Source: AP-16 sp963755055
GTDB lineage: Bacteria; Pseudomonadota; Alphaproteobacteria; Rhizobiales; Xanthobacteraceae
Length of the DNA stretch: 64,000 bases
Direction of reading: 5' to 3'
NCBI GenBank assembly: GCA_963755055.1
Contig: CAVWIS010000035.1
Span: 1-64,000 of the forward strand
Below the pieces are notes generated by a model, which worked only from the letters and a program-made list of their open reading frames with translations, had not been told where the DNA came from and searched no databases. Positions within the stretch are counted from its first letter, which is position 1. Each line of letters opens with the position of its first letter. Below are positions 1 to 8,621 of this stretch, in pieces. The position numbers were made by a program, and so were the translations under genes.

Positions 1-27
1 GGTCCTTTAGCCTTTCCGTTCGCGTCT

Positions 28-388
28 GCGGTTTCTATGTGTTGGCCCAGTCAGACGCAGCGCCAACCGTCGCGCTCAGGAGAAGCCTATGAAATCTCCG
101 GTTGTCAAACGTTCAGTGGTAATAAAGAACCGTAAGACTAGCGTCAGCCTTGAGGACGCATTCTGGAAGGGCATTAAATCAATCTCAGCAGCGCGCAGTA
201 TCACGGTCTCCGAACTTGTCGCCGAGGTGAACGGCGAGCGGCGTCACGGCAACCTGTCGTCGGCCCTCCGGCTGTTCGTCTTGCAGCATTATCGCGACCA
301 GGCATCTGATAAGCTAGCGGCCAGAGCGAGCCGTAAAGAGGCCGGCAAACCGAGCCGTCGGAATCCAGTAGCGAAGGCTAATATGAGT
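28..388. repeat. Direct repeat copy A carrying a ribbon-helix-helix gene
   Basis: About 360 bases are almost identical to 12,988-13,350 in the same orientation. The match starts inside the leader upstream of the small gene and stops just after its end, so a gene with its own 5' region was duplicated. The copies differ by a few substitutions and at least two single-base indels, one in the leader and one in the 3' coding part. Confidence 0.9.
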
Positions 389-397
389 AAAAATTAA
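89..397 (+). CDS. Ribbon-helix-helix domain protein (copy A)
   Basis: This 102-residue basic protein begins at an ATG after a GGAGAAG ribosome-binding site. Residues 8-60 look like a ribbon-helix-helix domain of the antitoxin-like RHH_4 type: a KTSVSLEDAFW strand and helix, then SITVSELVAEVN and a conserved NLSSALRLFVLQ helix. Such proteins bind DNA as dimers and usually regulate transcription. The tail after residue 75 is Lys/Arg/Ala rich and differs from the paralogue at 13,050 because of an indel. No toxin-like partner is next to it. The fold assignment comes from motif recall; the target is unknown. Confidence 0.75.
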   Translation: MKSPVVKRSVVIKNRKTSVSLEDAFWKGIKSISAARSITVSELVAEVNGERRHGNLSSALRLFVLQHYRDQASDKLAARASRKEAGKPSRRNPVAKANMSKN

Positions 398-1208
398 TTT
401 TATCAAGGTGATGAGCTGCACGCTTTGATCCATGTCAATCGGTCAGCGCGGCAATTTCACCGGCCCGCAGCCCGGCTTTGACCCACGCCAAGACCAGTGC
501 TCTTCGTCCTATGCCCGCAGCTTGGGGTCGAACCACTCTTCTGCTGCATCCGGCAAGCAAGCCATCTGCCTTCCCCTTCCAGGACTGCGACGTCCAGATA
601 TGTATCAAGTCATCTCAGGTCTGCCACAAACGCGGCCGAGCATTTGATTGCTGGGAAGGGTATTCGTCCGTCCTGCTCCCAGTCGGAGCGGTCCCGGTCG
701 ATCCTGGCTTGCCCCCGTGGATGGTGATCGGGACCGTTTCTGGCGGTGACGCAACTCTCACTATTGGACCGGACATGTTCTTTTTTGTGGCAATGACTTC
801 TGTGCTGGCGGCCTTGGGCTTTAGCGCCAGTCTCTTCCAAAATCGCGATCATCCTTGGGCTGATCAGGTTTGTGGTATTGCACACGTTTGTGCTCGTCGC
901 CAGAGTGGTTCGCTTACGCGGCTGTGGGTGTCTTTGTGCTCTACCTGTTCCAGTTATCGCGTCGGGCAAGCTAATCTAGGACGCAAACGATTTCCTGGAC
1001 AACCGTGCGACCTCCTCTAAGGGAGCCGGATGCGCGCGCGATGCTTGGAGGCGTTCCGCGTCGTATCTGCAAGCCTGTGGCTGTTGATGCGGAGCGGGCC
1101 TTTGCATTACCCGCCTCGCTCTGAGGCTGGGAACTAGCGGACTCGGCTGTTATCGTGCGTGGCTCTAATCGGTTGGGGACCGCGGCGGTTGCTAATGGCC
1201 TGGGGGCC
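398..1208. other. Gene-poor stretch with a possible membrane-protein remnant
   Basis: I see no intact gene here. Between about 775 and 985 the plus strand holds hydrophobic segments in shifting frames (MFFFVAMTSVLAALGF, later FAYAAVGVFVLYLFQL). This fits a small membrane protein broken by frameshifts. A short sequence around 690-742 (GGTCCCGGTCG, then CCCCCGTGGATG) recurs near 15,670-15,715. Confidence 0.3.
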
Positions 1209-1440
1209 TCATGAACCCATGCTCATCAGCGCCGCCAGTACCGCGCGGCCCTCGTGTGTAAGCCGATAGTCCATTCCGCGCTGGCGTTCGACCAGTCCGC
1301 GGATCATCATGCTCTGGGCGGTCGCAGGGTTACACCCGCCTTTACCCAATCCGTGCCGGAGCCAAGGCAAAGCAATAGGACACGCTCCCGCGTCGAGAGC
1401 CCAGCGGAATCGCCTCCGGCCTCGGGTGCTTGGTTGTCAT
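1209..1440 (-). pseudogene. Remnant of a small winged-helix-like protein
   Basis: Three frames must be joined to read this on the minus strand: an opening at 1440, a middle part with STRERVLLLCLGSGTDW, and an end with SMMIRGLVERQRGMDYRLT followed by EGRAVLAALMSMG. This resembles a small rhizobial family that has a conserved SGTDW motif and an LT..GRA..L ending. At least two frameshifts break it. A similar RGLVE.QRG stretch reappears at 14,765-14,835. Confidence 0.45.
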
Positions 1441-1810
1441 GACGGGAGCTCAGCGGCAGAGCATGGCCCAGAGATGGGGTGTTCCCGCGGCTTGCGAGTG
1501 GCAATACGGCCTGGGCGGCCCCGCAAGAGCCTGGTAGCGGTCTGAGCGCCCAAACCGGCGTGAACGGGGCGCCAATGGTTCCTAGCACGTGGAGAGATTT
1601 TGAGCAGCATCTCCGAGTTCGACCGGCTCCGCACTTGCGCGCAACGAGGGGGGACAGGACCGGATGGTCGCGCCCTTCGGGTCTCACGCCGGGTGCCATC
1701 GGCCGCAGTTGCAAAGAGTTGGACCCCGACCTGGGGGTTCAGGCCGGGGTCCGCGCGCCAGTTCACTAGGGGGATGGGGGGGGCGTGAGCTGGCTCGTTT
1801 AGGGATTCTA

Positions 1811-1918
1811 TTAGGCAAGCAGGACAAACACAGCAGCGAGCGAAATGCCCAAAAAGAACAGCGTCCAGTCGGCGGGATCTAACCAAAGCAATCGACGATT
1901 GCTGAAATGATATTCCAT
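1811..1918 (-). CDS. 35-residue membrane peptide, hypothetical
   Basis: An ATG at 1918 opens 35 codons. The N-terminal part is polar and aromatic (MEYHFSNRRLLWLDPADW). A hydrophobic run to the C-terminus (TLFFLGISLAAVFVLLA) would make one membrane helix. I recall similar one-helix peptides with an FSNRR..W.DPADW opening in Bradyrhizobium-type genomes, but cannot confirm this. Function is unknown. Confidence 0.5.
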   Translation of the reverse strand: MEYHFSNRRLLWLDPADWTLFFLGISLAAVFVLLA

Positions 1919-2045
1919 GATGACGTCCCCTGCGAGCATGTCCGTTTCTAAGAGGCACGCCGCTCAAAACGGATCTTTGCCATGTTGAACGGAAGGCTAG
2001 TCGCGTTCTGCTACAGCGAGATGTCGTCGTTGAAATATTGTTTCG

Positions 2046-2198
2046 AGGATGTGCCGTGCAGACCATCCTCGGCGAGAACGCCGGGGCCGGCACGTCGTCC
2101 GAGTAGGCCTCGACGTCGAGCACAGCGCTCCGATGGCAGGCCTGGCAATACACCCAAAGCGAGCGCACGCCTTTGGCGCGCACGTTGCCAAGCGTCAT
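2046..2198 (-). pseudogene. Truncated small conserved protein (GVRSL / PRMVCT family)
   Basis: The frame opens at ATG 2198 with MTLGNVRAKGVRSLWVYCQ, then CHRSAVLDVEAYSDDVP and FSPRMVCT. This matches a small zinc-ribbon-like family common in rhizobia, in which MVCT is normally followed by CGIIGAD. Here the reading frame is lost directly after MVCT, so the second half of the metal site is gone. An IS66 fragment begins about 90 bases away, a plausible cause. Confidence 0.55.
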
Positions 2199-2284
2199 CG
2201 GCGCGAGGGGCTTTTCCTTGAGTATGCCAACGGATTCCTGACTACCGTACCGTGGGCAGGGTTGCCAACCGCGTTCTCGGCCGA

Positions 2285-2420
2285 AGGACGTCTCGGAGCG
2301 CGGCCGCTTCATCTGGCCATTACCGGCCGACGGCACGGTGGTGGATCACGCCGGGCGCAGCTCGGCTACCTGCTCGAAGGCGTCGACTGGCGGTTGCCGC
2401 AACCTGGCGGCCCGTAAGCG
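2285..2420 (+). mobile_element. IS66-type tnpB fragment
   Basis: Plus-strand frames encode pieces of the IS66 accessory protein TnpB: an ERGRFIWPLPADGTVV-like stretch, then AQLGYLLEGVDWRLPQP in a shifted frame. The conserved core of TnpB is LFAKRLERGRFVWP...LLEGIDWR. Only about 45 codons survive. A second fragment lies at 20,758-20,912. Confidence 0.6.
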
Positions 2421-2523
2421 GCAAGTGTCATGTTTTGTGACCGCCGTCACTGTAGACAAGGGTGATCGCTGGCAGGCTTCGGCCCCAGGCGCGGGAAGTG
2501 CCCGCCGACTCTGGAGAACTCCA

Positions 2524-2691
2524 ATGACCACGATGGAAAACCGAGCCGAGATCCGCCTGCTCGACGACGCCGAACTCGATACCGCCTGCGGCGGCTCCAT
2601 CGTGGATACGGTGGTGCAAGTCATGGCTGATGTCGTCAACGCGATTGGAAGCCTAGTGGGCCATCGGGAAACGGCAAAGGGTATGATTTAG
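2524..2691 (+). CDS. Double-glycine leader peptide (bacteriocin-like)
   Basis: This 55-residue peptide starts at ATG 2524, preceded by GGAGAACTCCA. Its N-terminal half, IRLLDDAELDTACGG, fits a double-glycine leader (L..AELD..GG) of the kind cut by C39 peptidase transporters. The predicted mature part, from SIVDTVVQVMADVVNAIG onward, is hydrophobic and could form an amphipathic helix. No C39 transporter or modification enzyme is visible nearby. Related leaders occur at 35,826, 61,993 and 62,189. Confidence 0.65.
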   Translation: MTTMENRAEIRLLDDAELDTACGGSIVDTVVQVMADVVNAIGSLVGHRETAKGMI

Positions 2692-3187
2692 TCGATAGGC
2701 AGGTGAACGAGTTGGCGACAGCGTGGCGGCCTGATGCTTGGGTCGCACGCAGTCTCCCCCGGCCACGCGTCGGGCGTCCCGCGCGTCAAGAAAACTTCTG
2801 ACCACCCTTTGCGACGTGACACCCCTCAGTGCCGCAGGAGATGCCGCCAGGGAAAAACGGGCGGCCAAAAACATTGGGTTCCCTCCGAGGAAATTTGGGT
2901 GCCGTCGCGCGGACTCGGCTCTTCTTCATGTGGAACTGGGGGTTACCTGCGTGGAACGATCCATCCAATCTAGGGGAAGGCGGGGGTCGGCAAGAGACGT
3001 TGGTACGGACGGGAATTCGGGCTGGGACCATCCCCCCGTCTTTTTAGGCACGCGAGCCTCGGTGCTCTTCGGCGTGACACAACCGAAAGGTGGTAGACGC
3101 GCCCTTTAGTTGCAGCAACCTTGTCTTGGTCCGCACGTATTTCTCGCCTAAGCTGTGATCCGTAATTTTCAGCTTCTGGATCTTATC
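2692..3187. other. No recognisable gene
   Basis: Frames are open on both strands but I see no known motif or convincing ribosome-binding site. The stretch separates the double-glycine peptide from the XRE regulator and probably holds the regulator's promoter. Confidence 0.4.
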
Positions 3188-3592
3188 ATGGCAGGTACAA
3201 GCAGGACTCCCGATGCCACCGATCATGCGGTCGGCCGGAAAATACGTTCTCAGCGCATCTTGCTCGGGCTCTCTCAGACGGAATTGGGCCTTAAGCTTGG
3301 CATAACGTTCCAACAGATCCAGAAATATGAAAGAGGTACAAGCCGACTTAGCGTGGGACGGCTGAAACGGATCGCTGACATCTTTGATGTGCCGATTTCC
3401 TTTTTCTTTGACGGAGCTACAGGAAAAGGACTGCTCGTGGAACACATCAATGAGGGGCTGCGTTTCCTGGAAACGGCGACATCCGTTCGGCTCGTCCGGG
3501 CATTTTCTGAAATCAGCGGCCAGCACATTCGGAACTGTATTGTGGATTTGGTCGAGGGAATTGCCAGCAGTCAGTCCGGTCGTCGGAAATAG
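3188..3592 (+). CDS. XRE-family transcriptional regulator
   Basis: This is a 134-residue helix-turn-helix protein. Residues 17-70 form a Cro/C1-type domain with LGLSQTELGLKLGITFQQIQ followed by KYERG. A second conserved block after residue 85 (GLRFLETATSVRLVRAFSEI) is typical of rhizobial XRE proteins that end in a short helical domain. I prefer ATG 3188; a GTG at 3155 would add 11 residues without a better ribosome-binding site. A clear paralogue lies at 12,107. It may control genes of this element, but nothing here shows which. Confidence 0.85.
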   Translation: MAGTSRTPDATDHAVGRKIRSQRILLGLSQTELGLKLGITFQQIQKYERGTSRLSVGRLKRIADIFDVPISFFFDGATGKGLLVEHINEGLRFLETATSVRLVRAFSEISGQHIRNCIVDLVEGIASSQSGRRK

Positions 3593-3727
3593 TTAGCAGG
3601 CCACCGATGCTTTTGATGGGTGGTTCACGTCTTTAATTCCGTCAGGCTCACCGATTTCCGAGGCACCTGACGGAGAATGAGGTGGAGCGTCCCGCTCCAT
3701 GGGTCGGTGCCGGGGGAGAGAGCGCAA

Positions 3728-4063
3728 ATGACTGTTCTGTCGCTGCTCGGCATGGCGGTCGCAGGCCTTGTTGGCGGCGCCATATTCACGGTAACCGTCG
3801 TCTTCGTCGGCATCAAGTTGAACCTCAAGGGGATAGGTACCGCCACCGCCGGTCTGCGCCGGGATGCGCAGTTCTATCGATCCTGGGCCCTATTGGGCGG
3901 CGTCCTCGGGGGCCTATGGCTGACGGCCATCCCGATCCTCGACGCATCGGACATCAAGGATCCCTGGTACGGACTGATCATGATCGGCATCGGGCTGGCG
4001 GTGTTCCTCCCGATGATCCGATTTATTCGGCGGCAGCGTGAGGGCAGTCCCCATGCCGAATAA
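3728..4063 (+). CDS. Small inner-membrane protein, hypothetical
   Basis: This 111-residue protein starts at ATG 3728 after GGGGAGAGAG. Three hydrophobic segments are visible, near residues 3-28 (VLSLLGMAVAGLVGGAIFTV), 56-74 (LLGGVLGGLWLTAIPIL) and 84-102 (LIMIGIGLAVFLPMIRFI). The tail is short and basic. I do not recognise the family. Confidence 0.6.
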   Translation: MTVLSLLGMAVAGLVGGAIFTVTVVFVGIKLNLKGIGTATAGLRRDAQFYRSWALLGGVLGGLWLTAIPILDASDIKDPWYGLIMIGIGLAVFLPMIRFIRRQREGSPHAE

Positions 4064-4301
4064 GAATTACCGGTGCGTGATTGCGGTAGCCTTGCCTACT
4101 TCTTGATGGCAGGACAGGTGCTTTGGCTGAAAGGTTTGAAGGCCTCGTTGCCGGGAGGTTTTGTAATAGTCCCACTCCCATTTCCCTTGGGGGCCGCGCC
4201 ACCGGAGCTCGGTTTCGACACTGGAGCAGACGGCGTGTCAGACGGCAGTTCAGCAAGGAAGAGAGAGGAGATTGCAAAAAAAGGGCCGTGCCAGTGCCGC
4301 A

Positions 4302-4315
4302 TTGATCAGGATCAA
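4302..4315. promoter_or_regulatory. Perfect FNR/FixK-type box
   Basis: TTGATCAGGATCAA is a perfect TTGAT-N4-ATCAA dyad, the consensus for FNR/FixK regulators. It sits about 240 bases upstream of the SANT-like gene at 4556, further than the usual -41.5 position, so its target is uncertain. Confidence 0.5.
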
Positions 4316-4555
4316 TTTGTGGACGGAAATTCGTCGATTCCGTGTCGGACACGAACGGAGTGGCAGCATTTGAACCTGCGAACGCCGCGTCCGAACGGGG
4401 ACCGCTGCCGGACAGTGGTCAAGGCAGGGGCCTTGTTAGAGTTGACAGCCTGGGCAATCCGGACCAGGTATGAGCGACCCGGTTCCGATCCTGTCACGGG
4501 TTTTGGTAAATGGGTCGAGGAGAGCCGTGGTCCTCTAACAAGGGAGAATCTGGTG

Positions 4556-4729
4556 ATGGCAAAGAAAGCAATGCGTATGCAATGGACGAAGGAACATGAG
4601 CGCGATCTCAAGGCGCACTCGAAGAGCAAAACGCCTGTAGCCAAGATCGCCAAGGCGATGAAGCGGACCGAGGGAGCCATCCGGCAAAAGGCCATGGGAC
4701 TCGGCATTCCAGTAGGTCACAAGCGCTGA
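4556..4729 (+). CDS. SANT/Myb-like small DNA-binding protein (copy 1)
   Basis: This 57-residue basic protein starts at ATG 4556 after GGGAGAATCTGGTG. The pattern WTKEHERDLKAHSKSKTP followed by AKIAKAMKRTEGAIRQKA is a SANT/Myb-like three-helix motif as found in small rhizobial proteins ending in VGHKR or GHRR. It probably binds DNA, but no target is known. A close paralogue lies at 25,094-25,276 in the same element. Confidence 0.7.
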   Translation: MAKKAMRMQWTKEHERDLKAHSKSKTPVAKIAKAMKRTEGAIRQKAMGLGIPVGHKR

Positions 4730-4901
4730 CCTGCGCGGGTCTTTTTGGGCGCTTGCTAAGGTGAGGCGCGATCCACTGCGGCGGTCCGGGCCGTATGCAG
4801 GCTCGCGATTACCCTCAGTCCTCGCCTCGGCAGGGCCTTCTCTCAGTCAGTTTGCCAGGTCCGCTTTAAACCTGCCGACGTCCGCGCCGTGATTTCGGCA
4901 T

Positions 4902-5095
4902 TTTTGAAGCACGAGCTGCTGCTGATCGGCACGAGAGGCGACGTCCCCGCGCGCGCCCGGACCTAACGGGACTCGATGTCTGGGGCATCCGTCCGAGGTC
5001 ACTCGCAGCCAGGACGAATTGAGCGGCATTTCCCTTCTCTGCCAGATCGAACTGAACGCGCGCAGGCCAATGGACGGCCGGGCCGGGTGGTGGCT
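4902..5095 (+). pseudogene. MT-A70-family adenine methyltransferase C-terminal remnant
   Basis: Plus-strand frames give LKHELLLIGTRGDVPA, then GHSQPGRIERHFPSLP, then IELNARRPMDGRAGW after a frameshift. These match the end of MT-A70 DNA/RNA adenine methyltransferases, which carry KHELLLIGTRG.. and .K.ELFARR...GW. An in-frame stop and a frameshift show it is dead. The catalytic DPPW part is absent. Confidence 0.6.
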
Positions 5096-5145
5096 CAAAG
5101 CCCCGACGGGGGATTCGTGGTGGCCGCCCCGACCGCCTGGAACTG
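5063..5145. repeat. About 80-bp repeat, copy 1
   Basis: The stretch from CAATGGACGGCCGG to ACCGCCTGGAA is nearly the same as 36,930-37,012. Here it follows the MT-A70 remnant. There it leads into an SRAP fragment. Confidence 0.75.
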
Positions 5146-5222
5146 ACTCAACGATTCGAGTGGTCCTCGGCATCCATTGGGTGGGTAACCCGTCCACCCA
5201 ATGGATGTCCTATCCTTCGCGA

Positions 5223-5390
5223 TCAGCCACCAGGAGCGTGAACTGTTCCCCACCGGCCTTGACCTTCGTCGGTCATGGTCCCGCCGTACGGCGCTGAGGA
5301 CGGGATTTGCAACGTCTTCGGAGCCGCGAGCGCGGCCGAAGCCGAGCTGAGAACGAGCGCTGCAACGAGCGCAAACGTGAGCTTGGTCAT
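5223..5390 (-). CDS. Small secreted protein, hypothetical
   Basis: This 55-residue product starts at ATG 5390 with GGAGACC just upstream. Residues 1-23 (MTKLTFALVAALVLSSASA, then ALAA) form a classical signal peptide with a likely cut after ALA. The mature part is only about 32 residues and polar (APKTLQIPSSAPYGGTM...). It may be a shortened form of a longer exported protein. Confidence 0.6.
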   Translation of the reverse strand: MTKLTFALVAALVLSSASAALAAPKTLQIPSSAPYGGTMTDEGQGRWGTVHAPGG

Positions 5391-6069
5391 ATGTGGTCTC
5401 CTCTTGGGTGTCGGCGGTCTGGCAGATGCCGGCCGCCTTGTGAGACCCACTATGGCAGTCGGCGTGGGTTTTCGGCGTGAAGGAACTCACATTACCTGGA
5501 CGGCGCCGCCCTGACAGTCCGAGCCAAGCAGCCGGGGCAGATCGCGAGCCGCGGCGCATCGCCAGCTTGCCAACGAATAGCGGCCGGCCGAGGACATTTC
5601 CCGCAAGCGATCACCAAGGCGGCCGAGCAGAGCGATCAAATCGCCGAACGAGGTGTAGTCGTGCAGCAGGGCTCACAGCTCGGAAAGAACCGTCACTTCG
5701 ATTGTGCGTGATGGAGGCTGCATGACTGATTAAGAAATCAGCCTTTCTTAATCAGTTACTCGGAGGCCGGCGCTTTACCCTGTGGTCATCCGACGACGTA
5801 GGCTGTCCAACCGGTCGTGATCCGCTCGTCCGTGTCGTTGACGAAGTCATACGAGCCACCCGCCAGGCGAACAACAAGGAAGCGAAGCGCCTGGCAGAAG
5901 CCATAGAGCATGCGAGGCCGTAATCCGGTGGTCTAGGGCCTACCGGGCGACATCGTCGAAATCCGCATTCGCCGGGGCTTCTGTATGTCTAGGCCCGCGC
6001 CTGCTGCGGGACGGTGGGAAACATCGAGGATCAGCACCGCTCGCCGGGAGCCGCAACGCGGGCACTTCA
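5391..6069. other. No intact gene; one short reading-frame remnant
   Basis: Apart from the hairpin at 5725-5756, the only coding-like signal is a plus-strand frame ending at 5924. It contains VVDEVIRATRQANNKEAKRL and then AEAIEHARP before a stop. No start codon or family is evident. Confidence 0.35.
5725..5756. terminator. Perfect 13-bp hairpin
   Basis: ACTGATTAAGAAA and TTTCTTAATCAGT are exact reverse complements separated by six bases (TCAGCC). The stem is A/T rich and no T-run follows, so it may be a bidirectional terminator, a binding site, or the end of a lost element. Confidence 0.5.
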
Positions 6070-6246
6070 GTCATTGCGATCCTGAGGGAGCACGAGGCCG
6101 GGGTGAAGGCGGCCGGTCTGTGCCGGAAGCATGGGATCAGCGATGCGACGCTGTACAACTGGGAAGGCCAAGTACGGCTCGAAGTGTCCGATGCCAAGCG
6201 TCTGAAGGCGCTGGAGAGCGAGAACGCCAAGCTGAAGAAGCTTCAG
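6070..6246 (+). mobile_element. IS3-family orfA (HTH_Tnp_1) fragment
   Basis: The frame reads VIAILREHEAGVKAAGLCRK, then HGISDATLYNWEGQ and AKRLKALESENAKLKKL. This is the helix-turn-helix and leucine-zipper part of an IS3-group OrfA. It breaks off after KKL, where the sequence changes to the end of the NACHT gene. OrfB is absent. Confidence 0.8.
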
Positions 6247-6279
6247 CCTGCATGCATCTGCATAGGAATTCATCAACGA

Positions 6280-7792
6280 TTACGGAAAGTGCAGCACCCT
6301 TTCTGCGAGTTGCTCCTCCTCAACATTGTTCCCACCGGCCGCGAGGTTCTCGAAGATTTCTCGAAACGCTACTGCGACCTGCCTTAGAACCCTAGCCGCT
6401 TCTAAACGAATTCCGTCAGCATTCTCAAAAGCCGCTTCCCAGGCATCATGAGACTGGTCGAAGACAATCGAATGAGAGTAGTCTGGTGTTGGTTCCGTTC
6501 TTTGAATGCTCTCGGCCCTCGCAAGGTAGGAATCGTGCAGACTCAACAGCTCCCGTGCTATCTGAGTGGCAATGGGGGAATTGACACGTGCAACCGTAAG
6601 CGCGCAGCGGACTGCAAGAAAGATGTTGTGCTCCGCGATGGTAGAAATGAATTGATCTGTATCTTTTGTGATACCACAAGCAGCGATCACAACCTCATCC
6701 CATTTGCCCGCCACCGACCCGCCAAAGGCAAAGGGAGCGAATTCATCGGCCCACTTAAAGTGCAGCTCCCCTACTCGGTTACCGAGTCCTACTTGGTTTA
6801 GCTTAACTGCGGCAAAGTACTCCTGCATGAGTTGATGAGAGAAACGGATTTCATCCGCATCTGACTTAAGGATCGTCGCGCCCAGGGCCACGTTGATCAG
6901 TGCCTGACCGAATCCTACAAACTGGAGTTGGTCAAGTAAGTATGACCGAGGAATGCTCGTTGGACGATCCTCCTCGATCATTGCAAACGCCAGACTTGCC
7001 AAGCCAGTCTGCGCTTGGTCATACGGCAGCCAATCCTGCGGCTGGCGATTGAGCTCACGATTCCAAAGCGCGTGAGTTAACTCATAAAACAGTAGTCCTG
7101 GGTTAGTGGGAAGGGTCTTCATCGGACTGCGCTCGTACAACACCATAAGACAGGTAAAGAGGAAGGGGTTTCGCGCTATTGAGCGAAGACTACGAGGGTC
7201 TCGTTGGCAGCGGTCACCATCTAGGACTTTCTCCAGGAACCCTGGGGCGGCGTCCTGAAGGTAATTAACGGCAAACTGACGCACGCGCGCCTCGTCCATC
7301 TCCTGAAGTGTTACGGTATCCAATTGCAAATCAAGGTCATGTCCGTAGTCGCGTGTGCGGCAGGTGGCGACGAGCCGCTTGGGGCCATTGGGAGACTTTA
7401 TCCATTGTTTTAGTTGCTCAGCCTTTCTCTCTCGATCCTCGCCCATCTCGTTGAGCCCATCGAAGAACAGGATCACCTCTCCGCTTGAAATAGCAGACTT
7501 GAGATCTGTTTGAAATGGCCATCGCGACCCTACAAAACTCAATGGATCAGGCTCAGAAACCCATTGCGGCAACGGCAGGAGTAAGGGCAATGGGGCGTGA
7601 CTCTGCGTCTTGTAGGCGCGCTCTGGCGGCTTCCAACGCCAGGCGCCGCAAAGTGGTTGTCTTCCCTGACCCGGGCTCTCCGAGTAGCACAAACCTTCCC
7701 GGAACTGAGATGATTTCCAGGATGTTTGAGAGTCTTCTCCTTTGCGGCTCCTTCCGCACTATAGCCGCTCCGTTAGGCGACGACGAACTCAA
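6280..7792 (-). pseudogene. NACHT ATPase part of a TIR-NACHT STAND protein, frameshifted
   Basis: Two minus-strand frames together encode a NACHT NTPase. The first (7553-7792) has Walker A, LLGEPGSGKTTTLRRLA. The second (6280 to about 7590) has PLLLPLPQW, Walker B VILFFDGLNEM, TCRTRDY, and a helical tail to LAERVLHFP. The frame switches at about 7581-7600, where RPI should continue as PLLLPLP. STAND ATPases of this type sense infection or stress and relay it to a fused effector, here TIR. The long C-terminal sensor expected of STAND proteins ends close to the IS3 fragment and may be shortened. Confidence 0.8.
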
Positions 7793-8408
7793 GCACTAAG
7801 AACTCCTGGTCGAGCCCCCATTTGGCCGCAATAGTCATCCTGTCAATGCGTTCCGCAGCGAGCTCGTGGCCGGTCAGCAAATCGGCAATAAGACCGACAT
7901 AGCGGCTAACGCCGCCTTTGGCTTCGAGATCGGCGACGAGCGTTATCAGGTACTGCTGCTCAAGATCCGGTCTTTGCCCGACGATATCTGCCACATCTCC
8001 TGCCAGGCGTGGCAGAAGCGTGTCGCAGGCGTTCTGGAAGCGACGTTCATCGCTCCAATTCGTGAAATCGACGTATTGAAGCCGCTGAATCTCAAGTGGC
8101 CACTGTTCAGCGGACACAGGTTGAATAAGCACGGGGAAAACGGGGCGCCCAAGTTGAGCGACTCGGTGCAATTCCTGCATACCGATCTTTGACTGCACAT
8201 AGTCTGGTGAAACAACGGCAATCAACGCACGACAATCGTTGAGAGCCTCGGCCAAGGTTTTGGGCCAGTCGTCCCCTGCTCGAATCCCCTCCGGCAGGCA
8301 ATCAACCCAAGTGTTGACACCGGCGTTACGAAGGGCCGCTGCGAGCTTCAGAGCGAAGGGGCGCTCGAGGCTCCGGTAGCTAAGGAAGATGTGTTTGCCG
8401 ATTGGCAC
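7773..8408 (-). pseudogene. TIR domain part of the TIR-NACHT protein
   Basis: A GTG at 8408 with AGGAAACTC upstream opens 211 residues. Residues 5-110 are a TIR domain: KHIFLSYRS, an AGVNTWVD strand, and VVSPDYVQSKIGMQEL, whose Glu79 matches the catalytic Glu of NAD-cleaving TIR effectors. After residue 130 comes a linker seen in rhizobial TIR-NACHT proteins. The frame ends in FVVA-stop and the NACHT frame overlaps it by about 20 bases. I read this as one gene broken by a frameshift near 7780, though two overlapping genes with a TTG start cannot be excluded. TIR enzymes deplete NAD+ in anti-phage defence. Confidence 0.75.
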
Positions 8409-8621
8409 GCGAGTTTCCTGTATGATCGAGGGAAGACGCCGAACCAATGGTTAGGTTGAGCCACATAAGATGCGGAGCACGAGTTTCGGGCCCGCATAGT
8501 GGAGTTGGCGAATATGGGTACAGTAGTCCCTTCCTTCGCGATCAGCCGGCCGAGCTTGGGCTTTCGCTTCCACAGGGGCTCGGTCCGCCAGTCCGCGTTC
8601 TTGAGCCCCAAGGTCAGAGCA

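Noticed and set aside
478..1020. A 180-residue open frame
   Set aside because: Start context is poor and composition changes along its length. The hydrophobic stretches in several frames fit a decayed gene better than this frame.
1437..2336. A 299-residue minus-strand frame
   Set aside because: It joins unrelated pieces: the middle holds the GVRSL fragment in frame by chance, with no motif on either side.
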